Source of the DNA: JAYTQQ01 sp043784965
Lineage (GTDB): Bacteria > Bdellovibrionota > Bdellovibrionia > Bdellovibrionales > JAMPXM01
DNA length: 19,522 bases
Direction: 5' to 3'
Assembly (NCBI GenBank): GCA_043784965.1
Contig: JAYVXS010000092.1
Coordinates: forward strand, 1-19,522
Position numbers and translations under genes: made by a program. A model generated the notes under the pieces. It was not told where the DNA came from, did no database searches, and saw only the letters and a program-made list of their open reading frames with translations. Below, one piece after another: positions 1 through 6,973 of the stretch; the first letter of the stretch is position 1; every line of letters begins with the position of its first letter.

Positions 1-282
1 AACCTGCTTTGAGGTTGCCTCACTCAAAGGTCTCTCAAGCGCCAGGCCAGTCTGCGAATCAGCGATTTCACGACGAAACTGATGAAATATCCGGGCTAAC
101 TGGGACTGAAACAGAAAAACCGAGATCGGTTGCAGCTGCCGCAAAACTGCCCCTAGACTGCGCCACGTAACTGGACCAACCAAAAGAAGATAGGGCCCTT
201 TGGAATGTATAGTTTCTAGACAATCGAAATCTGCTCTTGGTCGTTTACAGCTAAAAGTCCAAAAATCGAACCCCCATCCCAT
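1..282 (-). CDS. Unrecognised protein, 5' part only (runs off the left edge)
   Basis: An open frame of 94 codons begins at an ATG at 280-282 and reaches the first base of the window without a stop, which is unlikely by chance in DNA of this composition. I do not recognise the family. The predicted N-terminus is rich in Trp and Phe (MGWGFDFW), followed by a hydrophobic PYLLLVGPVTW segment and an amphipathic, Arg- and Gln-rich stretch. No good Shine-Dalgarno precedes the ATG, so the true start may lie elsewhere in the frame. The gene is divergent from the small secreted protein at 348, and only 65 bp separates the two starts, so that gap probably carries promoters for both. The C-terminus and function are unknown. 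Confidence 0.6.
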   Translation of the reverse strand, partial: MGWGFDFWTFSCKRPRADFDCLETIHSKGPYLLLVGPVTWRSLGAVLRQLQPISVFLFQSQLARIFHQFRREIADSQTGLALERPLSEATSKQV

Positions 283-300
283 CTATAGAGGAGATGAGAT

Positions 301-329
301 TGGCATCAATTGCAATTCTATCTAGTATA
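301..329 (+). promoter_or_regulatory. Promoter-like element shared with the paralogous gene downstream
   Basis: The 15-bp core TGGCAYSAATTGCAA (301-315) recurs at 820-834 upstream of the paralogous gene, and both copies are followed 8-7 bp later by AGTATA (324-329 and 842-847). Here TTGGCA, 17 bp, TAGTAT (300-305 and 323-328) also fits a sigma-70 promoter. The core resembles a sigma-54 -24/-12 site (TGGCAC, TTGC), but the GG-to-GC distance is 10 instead of the required 12, so I do not call it one. Conservation in two copies is what is seen; the promoter role is inferred. Confidence 0.45.
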
Positions 330-347
330 ACCTTAACGGAGGCATTT

Positions 348-656
348 ATGTCGAAGCAGTCATTTCCTAGAATAATTTTTCTCTCAGCCGTCTTGGCCGC
401 AGCAATGCTTGTCGCCAACTTCGCGGGAGCGACCACCTCAGCCATCGATAACGCTTTAAACAAATCTCTTCAGGAGGGTCGAGAGCTCGCTAAATCGATG
501 GGCCACGCAATCGCCGAAGAAAATGCCCACATAGTGTCGCAAAAAAATAAGGCCTGCCCAGCTGTGGGAATCAATTTAGATGAGGCTGATGCAGATAAAG
601 CTGCGACTTTTAAAGATGTTCAAGCTACCGGAAACTTGAAAGAAGATAAGTACTAA
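348..656 (+). CDS. Small secreted protein, paralogue 1 (102 aa)
   Basis: I do not recognise a named family. The ATG at 348 is chosen over an in-frame upstream ATG at 294 because GGAGG lies five bases before it (338-342). Residues 1-27 form a signal peptide (basic start, hydrophobic 8-24, then NFAGA), so the mature product is about 75 residues and should be exported. It is a paralogue of the next gene: both are 102 residues, both start MSK, both carry xxDxALNxSLQE at residues 32-43, and both have an acidic IN(L/F)D segment near residue 76. Outside these blocks they have diverged strongly. The conserved helix-like block just after the cleavage site is probably the functional part. A hairpin with repeats follows the gene at 689-749. 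Confidence 0.75.
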   Translation: MSKQSFPRIIFLSAVLAAAMLVANFAGATTSAIDNALNKSLQEGRELAKSMGHAIAEENAHIVSQKNKACPAVGINLDEADADKAATFKDVQATGNLKEDKY

Positions 657-688
657 AGATTAGACAGTTCTCCTCTAGAAGGCCCTAC

Positions 689-749
689 TTTCGCTATGTC
701 TAAGTTTTTATGTCTAAGTTTTTATGTCTAAGTTTTTGACATAGCGAAA
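689..749. repeat. 12-bp inverted repeat with a loop made of 14-bp tandem repeats
   Basis: TTTCGCTATGTC (689-700) is perfectly complementary to GACATAGCGAAA (738-749). The intervening DNA is made of the unit TATGTCTAAGTTTT in three copies (695-708, 709-722, 723-736). Because each unit begins with TATGTC, the right arm can pair at its base with any of the three copies. With one unit the structure would be a simple 12-bp stem with a 9-nt loop, so the array looks like a later expansion of the loop. It lies between the two paralogous genes and may act as a terminator, although the T-tract after the stem is weak. Confidence 0.6.
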
Positions 750-818
750 ATTTACTTTTCAGTTGAATACGAATATGACAAAGCCCTCTCGTGTAATGGC
801 TTTAAATGAGACTTGAGG

Positions 819-847
819 CTGGCACGAATTGCAAATATGAAAGTATA
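819..847 (+). promoter_or_regulatory. Second copy of the shared promoter-like element
   Basis: TGGCACGAATTGCAA at 820-834 and AGTATA at 842-847 repeat the element found before the first paralogue. An alternative sigma-70 reading is TTGAGG (813-818), 17 bp, TATGAA (836-841). The start codon lies 28 bp past the AGTATA, ten more than in the first copy. Confidence 0.4.
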
Positions 848-875
848 CGACTCACATAACTCAAGAGAGGCCATT

Positions 876-1184
876 ATGTCGAAACTATCAGCCAAAAGAC
901 TTTTATCCTTTTCAGTACCATTGATGGCTCTCATATTGAATATCAATGTAGCTAGTGCCGACCCTTCTGATCTTGATGCGGCCTTAAATGATTCTCTTCA
1001 AGAACATAAAGAAATCGTTCGGGAAATAAAGCGAAAACCCACTGGCGAAAAAGTTGAGTCCCCAATTCTCAAGGCTGGCAAAACTAGAGAAGAGGTTCAA
1101 ATCAACTTTGATTTCGAAGAATCTGATACCAAAAGTGCTTCGAACTATACGGATATTTCAGATATCGTTGAGCGGCGCAATTAA
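876..1184 (+). CDS. Small secreted protein, paralogue 2 (102 aa)
   Basis: Paralogue of the gene at 348, same length and layout. The ATG at 876 is preceded by AGAGAGG with five-base spacing, which favours it over the in-frame TTG at 813. Residues 1-28 form a signal peptide ending NVASA. The mature protein begins DPSDLDAALNDSLQEHKE, matching the conserved block of its paralogue at identical residue positions (32-43), followed by a basic stretch and an acidic INFDFEESDT tail. It lacks the single mature cysteine present in paralogue 1. Function unknown; tandem duplication followed by divergence is inferred. Confidence 0.75.
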   Translation: MSKLSAKRLLSFSVPLMALILNINVASADPSDLDAALNDSLQEHKEIVREIKRKPTGEKVESPILKAGKTREEVQINFDFEESDTKSASNYTDISDIVERRN

Positions 1185-1239
1185 ATCCGACTTTATTAAT
1201 AAGCGCACTATGTCGGCTATTTAGTACCCTTATTAATAG

Positions 1240-1543
1240 ATAGAAAATCTCAGCCTTTTTATGTTGGTGGGTTTCCCAACTGAAGATGAATCAGACTATC
1301 AGCTTTCAAAAAAATTCTTAATCGATCATAAAGATTGGATTCATCACGTCACACCAGGCTATGGATTCGGTATTCAGCCCGGATCTGATACTTACATCAA
1401 TCAAGCAAAATATGGCATTGTTTGGGAAAATGGCAATTGGTCTTCACAATTGGTCTTCAGAGCTTACCAATCCTAAAATTCGTGATTTCAGAGTTCATTA
1501 TTTCAGAAGATATTGCTCTGACATCGGCATGACTGTAACTTAA
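1240..1543 (+). pseudogene. Radical-SAM protein remnant (C-terminal part), frameshifted
   Basis: The first frame (from about 1240, ATG at 1261) encodes LVGFPTEDESDY, DHKDWIHHV and PGSDTYINQAKYGI, a pattern typical of the C-terminal half of B12-binding-type radical SAM enzymes (GFPxET, then a PGSxLY...YGI block). It ends early at 1476. The expected ending (NWSSELTNPKIRDFR and onward) is in the next frame and stops at 1543. The cause is visible: CAATTGGTCTTCA is present twice in tandem (1434-1446 and 1447-1459), and removing one 13-bp copy restores a single frame. The N-terminal radical SAM domain with its CxxxCxxC cluster is absent, so the gene was truncated as well. The family call is from remembered motifs. 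Confidence 0.65.
1434..1459 (+). repeat. 13-bp tandem duplication that breaks the radical-SAM remnant
   Basis: Two adjacent perfect copies of CAATTGGTCTTCA. Thirteen bases is not a multiple of three, so the duplication shifts the frame. Deleting one copy in silico joins the two homologous segments. Confidence 0.85.
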
Positions 1544-1583
1544 ATATCAGTAACTTAAATTTCAGCCGCTTAAATTTCAACTG
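1539..1583 (+). repeat. 15-bp tandem repeat, three units
   Basis: Units CTTAAATATCAGTAA, CTTAAATTTCAGCCG and CTTAAATTTCAACTG follow each other without gaps. The array begins in the last codons of the radical-SAM remnant and ends just before the stop codon of the convergent integrase gene. Confidence 0.7.
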
Positions 1584-1592
1584 TGGCTAAAT

Positions 1593-2129
1593 TTAAAGAA
1601 TTAATTTTTTAAGCTCCTGCTGTGAATACACATAGTCAGCATAGACCATGGTATTCGTGATATTGCGATGTCCGAGTGCCACTTGAACCAAGCGAATATC
1701 TTTGGTCTTGCGATACAGCCGAATAGCAAAGGTATGTCTAAGGCAGTGAAACTTTTTATCGACGGGTCGGTACCATTTCCAAATTTGCCTGAGACGGTGA
1801 TAGCCAATCTGAAAAATTAATTCGCTACCACTGACCTCTTGAGCCAAGTTTAAAACTTGTTTGAAAAGTTCATCGCGAATTGGAATCTCTCGGTCATTGC
1901 TCGATTTGAGGCCCCTTATAAAGATGCTTTGATCATAAATATTGAGATCGGTGCGTCTGATATTAAGGAGCTCCTGAGCTCTGGCGCCCGTGGCAAGGCC
2001 TAGTGAGATCAGGCATGAGTCTCGAAGATTCGAGGTGATCGATTTTCGCAGCAAATTTTGCAGCGACTCAAATTCAGGATCGAGTAGATATTTGTTTTTA
2101 TTGAGCGCATACCGAGTGCTAGAAGCCAT
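1593..2129 (-). CDS. Tyrosine recombinase, catalytic domain only
   Basis: A 178-residue phage-integrase-family protein that cuts and rejoins DNA strands at specific sites through a covalent 3'-phosphotyrosine. The full catalytic set is visible: Arg50 in TGARAQEL, Lys75 in GLKSSN, His128 and Arg131 in HCLRHTF, His154 in LGHRN, and Tyr163 in MVYADY. The N-terminal core-binding (SAM-like) domain of usual integrases, about 100 residues, is missing. The size is close to the FimB/FimE type of small inversion recombinases. The ATG at 2127-2129 has no clear Shine-Dalgarno. Gene remnants on both sides and AT-rich DNA upstream suggest a mobile or rearranged locus. I saw no att repeats or invertible segment, so its target is unknown. 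Confidence 0.85.
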   Translation of the reverse strand: MASSTRYALNKNKYLLDPEFESLQNLLRKSITSNLRDSCLISLGLATGARAQELLNIRRTDLNIYDQSIFIRGLKSSNDREIPIRDELFKQVLNLAQEVSGSELIFQIGYHRLRQIWKWYRPVDKKFHCLRHTFAIRLYRKTKDIRLVQVALGHRNITNTMVYADYVYSQQELKKLIL

Positions 2130-2376
2130 GAAAACATCAGATCAAAAAAATGACGAGATGAAAAGCAAAAATTTATAAATATTTATTTTTATTAATAATT
2201 TCAATGATATAATAGTCACATTTATAACTATAAGTGTAAGGAATGATGCGTCTTAATTTTGCAATTAAATGCTCTTGAAAAAAGTTTTTAATAAATCCTA
2301 TTAAATTAAATAGTTATGCACCTATCATGAAATCTTGTTTTCTAAACATGCATTTCACATCGTGCTTTGCCGTATT
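2130..2376. other. AT-rich intergenic stretch without a recognised gene
   Basis: Very AT-rich DNA between the divergent integrase and the HTH gene. A TATAAT hexamer lies at 2208-2213 on the plus strand without a good -35 partner. I see no coding signal, tRNA or strong hairpin here. Confidence 0.4.
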
Positions 2377-2544
2377 TCACAATATTTTATTTGAAAAATG
2401 AGCATTAGATTTGCAAATATTGGCGATCCATTCTCTAATTGATGGAGGGTATGTATACCCTAGCCCGTATATTTCATTAGTTGCGTCGTGAAATCGCTGA
2501 TTCGCTAGTCTGAGCGCTGCAAATAAATCATTGGATAAAGGCAT
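2377..2544 (-). CDS. Possible small protein (55 aa), weak
   Basis: A short frame from an ATG at 2542-2544 encodes a mixed, protein-like composition (PLSNDLFAALRLANQRFHDA, then a GLGYTYPPSIREW segment) rather than the Lys/Asn/Ile-rich text usual for random frames in AT-rich DNA. There is no clear ribosome binding site and I recognise no family. It could be a fragment of a lost gene linked to the integrase locus, or chance. Confidence 0.22.
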   Translation of the reverse strand: MPLSNDLFAALRLANQRFHDATNEIYGLGYTYPPSIREWIANICKSNAHFSNKIL

Positions 2545-2558
2545 ATGGGAAAATTTTA

Positions 2559-3185
2559 ATGATAGAAGAGACTGTTGAGCAATCATTCACCTCGATTGAA
2601 AGTCCAGGCCCACCAGATGGTCTCGAAACAAAATTAAGTTTTCGCGCTAAGACTTCATTAAGACTAAAGTATGAAGCTGAATCGCAAATGATTTTGAAAA
2701 AGCTCGGCGGTCTCGATGGTATTCGATTGAAGCTAGGTCTCAGCCAAAGAAAGATTTGCCAGATCTTGATGGTCGACCCAAGCAGTTGGAGCCGTTGGAT
2801 GACGGACGAGGCCAAAACACCTCCTCATATTTTGAGAGCCTGCGAGTGGTACTTAGCCTTAGTTGATAAATACCCTGGATTTGACGTTAACTTTTGGCTG
2901 CATTCGCATGGTAAACATAGTGGTGCGACACTCGAAAAAACCCAGCTCTTGCAAGAAAATATGATGGCAGAGAGCAATCGCCTCAAACTTCAGGTGAATT
3001 TTCTGGGGCAACAGATATTGGAATTAAGTGAGACTCTAGAAAAAAACTTAGCGAAACACAAGGTCCCTTCAAGGGCCCATTATTATAGGTGGTTTATTGT
3101 GGGCTGTTGCTGTGGTGTTACTCTTTTATTTTTAATTTACTCAGCTTGGTTTTGGTTGCTAAAGTTCTTGCAAATACCCGGGTAA
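2559..3185 (+). CDS. Membrane-anchored helix-turn-helix protein
   Basis: A 208-residue protein with three parts. A poorly structured N-terminus (1-40) precedes an XRE/Cro-like helix-turn-helix (about 50-90: GIRLKLGLSQRKICQIL, then VDPSSWSRWMTDEAKTPPH). A conserved-looking helix follows (ACEWYLALVDKYPGF, 94-108), then a charged segment predicted as coiled coil (about 122-165). A single strongly hydrophobic span lies near the C-terminus (178-202, with VGCCCGV at its start). The layout suggests a cytoplasmic DNA-binding or protein-binding head tethered to the inner membrane, as in one-component membrane regulators or RodZ-like proteins, but the target is unknown. Start choice is uncertain because the ATG at 2559 has only a weak upstream GGGA. 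Confidence 0.65.
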   Translation: MIEETVEQSFTSIESPGPPDGLETKLSFRAKTSLRLKYEAESQMILKKLGGLDGIRLKLGLSQRKICQILMVDPSSWSRWMTDEAKTPPHILRACEWYLALVDKYPGFDVNFWLHSHGKHSGATLEKTQLLQENMMAESNRLKLQVNFLGQQILELSETLEKNLAKHKVPSRAHYYRWFIVGCCCGVTLLFLIYSAWFWLLKFLQIPG

Positions 3186-3301
3186 ATTTTTTGAAGCATC
3201 AAATGAAAAATAATTAATTCAATCAAAATGGCACGAATGAACGATGGATTTTAAAATGCGGCCGGTTACTTATCCAAAATGCTCGGCTGCAATCAGGCCA
3301 G

Positions 3302-3595
3302 CTATTGTGCTTCAATTTTGTTTTTTGAGCTTTGCAAATTTCGGCCAAGCGCGACAAATGGTCTTTCAATCACTACGTAGGAAATAACCCCGAATGCAAT
3401 AGCAGTTACTGTCTACCAAAAAATGGTATATGCGAAGCTGCCCCCACCGAACCACAGACCGGCATAATAAACAGCTAAGTTTTGTAGAATGTAAATACCG
3501 TAACTCGTAGGCACAGTGCATAGGGATTTCGTTTTGAGGCATTTCATCTTACAATGAATGATTCTGAGACATCTCGAGTTCTCATATTTATTCAC
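3302..3595 (-). pseudogene. Acyltransferase-3 (OafA-type) remnant, C-terminal end
   Basis: On the minus strand one frame reads TSYGIYILQNLAVYYAGLWF, then an internal TAG (3413-3415), then continues as AFGVISYVVIERPFVALGRN to a stop at 3302. The SYGIYxLxxxxxxY and SYxxIERPF..LGR patterns are the last transmembrane helices of acyltransferase family 3, integral membrane enzymes that O-acylate surface sugars. Only the last 60-90 residues of a protein usually of 350-650 residues remain, and the frame is broken by the stop, so this is a fossil. The 5' limit is approximate. The family call rests on remembered motifs. Confidence 0.6.
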
Positions 3596-3699
3596 TCTTT
3601 AAGTTTTAATTTATTTATAAGAAATTTTTGCGGCTTCCGCTCAAAGCCTAGCTTCAATATTCCGATGAAGTCTTATACATACTATTGTAGGGGTATAAA

Positions 3700-6600
3700 A
3701 TGATGGACGTACGCCGCAAGAATCTTCGTATTTTTTTTGCTCTTCTTCTCATTTTGGGATCAGCATTTGCAAGCTCATGCACTCGCTCAGCTAACGGCGA
3801 AAGCCAGGTTAAGCTACTTTTTCCTTCGTCTGAAAATTTGAAAAATGGATTTTCGTCGTCAAGTACGGTCGAAATGCCGGCGCATGTTGCGGTCAATATT
3901 AGCGGCAAAGAATTCCCAACGATCTTTTGGTCTTGGGACTCACACGGAAGCTCTGATATTGTGGCACCTCCTGGTGTGTCTATCACTGTCCCTCAAGGCA
4001 CAGCACGACTGATTCAAGTTTTGTATGTGACGGCGGACTCTGACCATAATCTTTATTTCTATTATAGTGATGTCACTCAAGACTTAACGTCCGCAGCCGT
4101 TCCAGTTGCAATTACTGTAAGTGCCATAACTAGCTCAAGTACTCAAGGAAAGCTTGTTGGACGATATTTGAACTCGACGGGGAGCGGACCCACCGGGGTA
4201 TTGAATACTTACTTTACCCCCGCCGCTGGTAGGCCGCCAATGATCGTCGACCAGAACGAAATTTTTGGTGGTTGGTTTAGTGCCTTTTTGCTTCCGTCAA
4301 TTAATTTTACCTATAAAACAGATGATGGGACAATCCTCTTCGCAGACTACAAGGCAGATCCAAGCTTTGCCACCAGCCAGGCTGCGGCCTTCGTAAGTGT
4401 GCCGGCGAGTTACCGAATCTATTCTGGCTCCTCGAATCCACAAAACTACAATTCAGCGTCCTATATATTAGCTGGTTTTTTTGGACCGGGATCTTCTGCA
4501 AAGAAAATTTGTTTCAATGCAAATTCAGCCTCGGCAATCCCCCATCTTTTCTCGGATCTCGCTGGCACGACACAAACTTATTGGAATGGTTCAGAAGCAG
4601 GAAGTTGTAGCACCTCACAGGCCTGTTTAGTTGCGGGAGGCACCAATTTAGCTACTAATTGCTCAACTATCGATAACCTTAATACCATGAAGTTTGATGA
4701 TACTCTTTTGGCCAGTAGTGACCAAATCATGTTATTCAGAGGCCCTTTTCAGATCATCAATTCAGGTTCTGGAAATACCCAACAACTCACCGGAAATCTT
4801 AGTGGATCAAACTTAACTCTTGGCTGGCAGTATATGCCAGGTGCAACTTCTGGATTAGACGGAGTAGAGGCATTTTATAAATGGGAAACTCAGTTTAACA
4901 GTTCGGGAAAGCCACCCTATCAGATCAACAATGGCTACGACTGTGAACGCTTGGTCTCAAATTACGGCTTTATTAGTGGTGCGCAAGTCCCTGCACCGCA
5001 AGTCACGACTACTGTCAATGTTGGCAATGTTGGCAATCCGGTGGCTGGACAGAATTTAGTTGCTATTCTTTGTCCGTATTCTCGCGCCAAGAATCCGATG
5101 TATTTTCGCACCGCTATGCAATGGTATAATAATTCATTTGCGACCTCGAGTAATCAACTTGTTCTGGTAGATGCAAGCAGCGGTCCAAACAATACGAGTT
5201 CTGTTGGCGCCTGCAAACACTATTTGCTTCAGTTGCAAACGCCATTTGGTACAACTTTCGTTACGCCTAATGCTTTACCAGTAACACTTTCGGCGAATTC
5301 AGCTGGAGGAAACCTGATTGGCTCAGGTTTTTCATTGGCCTCAAATTGTAGTTCGCCAAATCCATATTTGAGCATTAATCTTGCTGCAGGCAGCACCACT
5401 GCTGATGTCTATTTTACGGCAAGTGCCAATGACTATTACGGCTTGAACGCACAAGCCCCTGGTTTTATGTCGATGACACTTGATTTTGGCGCCGTGCAAG
5501 CGACAGCTATTAATATAGCGGTAAAATCAAATGGCAGCATGGCAAGCGGACAGTGTTATCCAGTTGAAGTGCTAATACAAAACTCAACTTTTCATCCGGC
5601 TACAACAGCTGAGAGTTTTCAAATGTCATTGGGCGGAGGCCTTACAGGTAGTTTTTATACAGATCAATATTGCGCAAGCGTTGCTCTCCCGGCAGCAAGC
5701 GCAATTGTAATGCCGACAGCTAGTCATGCAATGACCTTGTATTTCAGGCCAAGCGTGACAACTCTAACGCCAAGTGGAAGCTTGAGCCTGACAAGCGTCA
5801 CCCCGCCACTAACTATTTTTTCTCAGGCCGTATCTGCTGATACTGCAACTCAATTATCAGGGGTAGGGACTCTTGCTTATAATATTTCTTCAGGAATGGG
5901 GTCGGCCACTTATGATCCAGGCCAATGCGTTCCTCTATATATTAGCGCAATTAATAGCGTCGGGGCCCCCATCAGCCCTGTCTCAGATCAATCTGTACAA
6001 GTCACAACTTTAACTGGTGGACAAATTTATACGGATACTTGCGGAGGGACTCCTCTTGGTGCCACGAGCTATCTAATTCGCTCTGGAATGCCGACCCAAC
6101 CACTATTCTTTATGCCAAGTGCTGTAAGTGCTAGTGTGAAAATAACCGATAGTATTGGGCGTTTTTCAAATACACTTGCGCTTAGCGTGAGGCTACCGAC
6201 TAATTTTAAGTGGGTCGGCAGCATTCCTAATATGAGCAGTGGTATGTGTTACCCTGCTGCGATTCAAGCTTTGACTAATATGGGGCAGCCTTATCAATAT
6301 ATGAATGCGCAGAGCTATGCTTTCACCGGCGCCGAACAATTCTTCACAGATTCAACCTGTTTGACCTCGACCCCAAATATCAACTTTACAGCTGGGCTTT
6401 CTTCACCGAGTTCGCTCTATATGAAATTTATAAACACCGGTCCACCGAGTTTGTCATTGACCCTTGGACCTTCCTACTCAGTTAATTTTGCAGGGCTTTC
6501 GCTTTATCAAACTTTTTTGATGCCGATCGGTCCATTTGCTGGATGCTCCATGACTTCTGGGGGCTCACTTACGTTTATGGTCCAAGCGAATTCGAGTATG

Positions 6601-6870
6601 GTGCCAGCCGCCTATGTGCCGAGCCTGAATTTCACGGCGCTAACTCTGAGTGGCGGGACTTTCACTCCTAAATTTTGTGTATCAACCGGAACTCCATATG
6701 GTTCATGTGTAGGGGCTGGTGCACTAAGTCTAGCTGCTGGTCAAAATATGAGCAGTGGGACGCCTCTTAATATCAAAACCTCGGGTCAGCTCGCTGATAC
6801 TTTCTCTGTCTTGCCCGGAGGACTGCCTACGGGACTTCAGATCGGGGCAACACCAGTAAATTGTAATTGA
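3700..6870 (+). CDS. Large exported lipoprotein with tandem Cys-marked beta repeats
   Basis: A 1056-residue protein with a lipoprotein signal peptide (hydrophobic 11-24, ASSC with Cys27 as the likely lipidated residue), so it should be anchored in the outer membrane or exposed. From about residue 500 it carries repeated modules of 99-124 residues. Each opens with a G-x-C-(Y/V)-P-like motif (cysteines near 505, 619, 743, 850 and 949), most have a second FYTDxxC-like or TDTC motif, and several end with LYFxPS. The paired cysteines probably form one disulfide per module. The rest is rich in Ser, Thr, Asn and Gly, typical of beta-sandwich surface proteins. No catalytic motif is visible; an adhesion or surface role is inferred. 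TAGGGG at 3688-3693 serves as ribosome binding site for ATG 3700 or the adjacent ATG 3703. Confidence 0.7.
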   Translation: MMDVRRKNLRIFFALLLILGSAFASSCTRSANGESQVKLLFPSSENLKNGFSSSSTVEMPAHVAVNISGKEFPTIFWSWDSHGSSDIVAPPGVSITVPQGTARLIQVLYVTADSDHNLYFYYSDVTQDLTSAAVPVAITVSAITSSSTQGKLVGRYLNSTGSGPTGVLNTYFTPAAGRPPMIVDQNEIFGGWFSAFLLPSINFTYKTDDGTILFADYKADPSFATSQAAAFVSVPASYRIYSGSSNPQNYNSASYILAGFFGPGSSAKKICFNANSASAIPHLFSDLAGTTQTYWNGSEAGSCSTSQACLVAGGTNLATNCSTIDNLNTMKFDDTLLASSDQIMLFRGPFQIINSGSGNTQQLTGNLSGSNLTLGWQYMPGATSGLDGVEAFYKWETQFNSSGKPPYQINNGYDCERLVSNYGFISGAQVPAPQVTTTVNVGNVGNPVAGQNLVAILCPYSRAKNPMYFRTAMQWYNNSFATSSNQLVLVDASSGPNNTSSVGACKHYLLQLQTPFGTTFVTPNALPVTLSANSAGGNLIGSGFSLASNCSSPNPYLSINLAAGSTTADVYFTASANDYYGLNAQAPGFMSMTLDFGAVQATAINIAVKSNGSMASGQCYPVEVLIQNSTFHPATTAESFQMSLGGGLTGSFYTDQYCASVALPAASAIVMPTASHAMTLYFRPSVTTLTPSGSLSLTSVTPPLTIFSQAVSADTATQLSGVGTLAYNISSGMGSATYDPGQCVPLYISAINSVGAPISPVSDQSVQVTTLTGGQIYTDTCGGTPLGATSYLIRSGMPTQPLFFMPSAVSASVKITDSIGRFSNTLALSVRLPTNFKWVGSIPNMSSGMCYPAAIQALTNMGQPYQYMNAQSYAFTGAEQFFTDSTCLTSTPNINFTAGLSSPSSLYMKFINTGPPSLSLTLGPSYSVNFAGLSLYQTFLMPIGPFAGCSMTSGGSLTFMVQANSSMVPAAYVPSLNFTALTLSGGTFTPKFCVSTGTPYGSCVGAGALSLAAGQNMSSGTPLNIKTSGQLADTFSVLPGGLPTGLQIGATPVNCN

Positions 6871-6973
6871 AGTGTTTATTTAAATATTATTCATAAATGA
6901 TGTCGATTTAAAATTGGACAGTCGGCCATCTTAATGATTAGACTTTGCGCTCTATTAAAAGGGGGCAAGCGAA

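Noticed and set aside
301..315. Canonical sigma-54 promoter before the first secreted protein
   Set aside because: The GG and GC elements are 10 bases apart rather than 12, a spacing sigma-54 does not tolerate.
1593..2129. Integron integrase with attC cassettes
   Set aside because: The protein is too short, lacks the integron-specific segment, and no attC-like cassette series is seen nearby.
3229..3238. Third copy of the TGGCACGAAT motif
   Set aside because: Only ten bases match, the TTGCAA half and AGTATA are missing, and no gene start follows.
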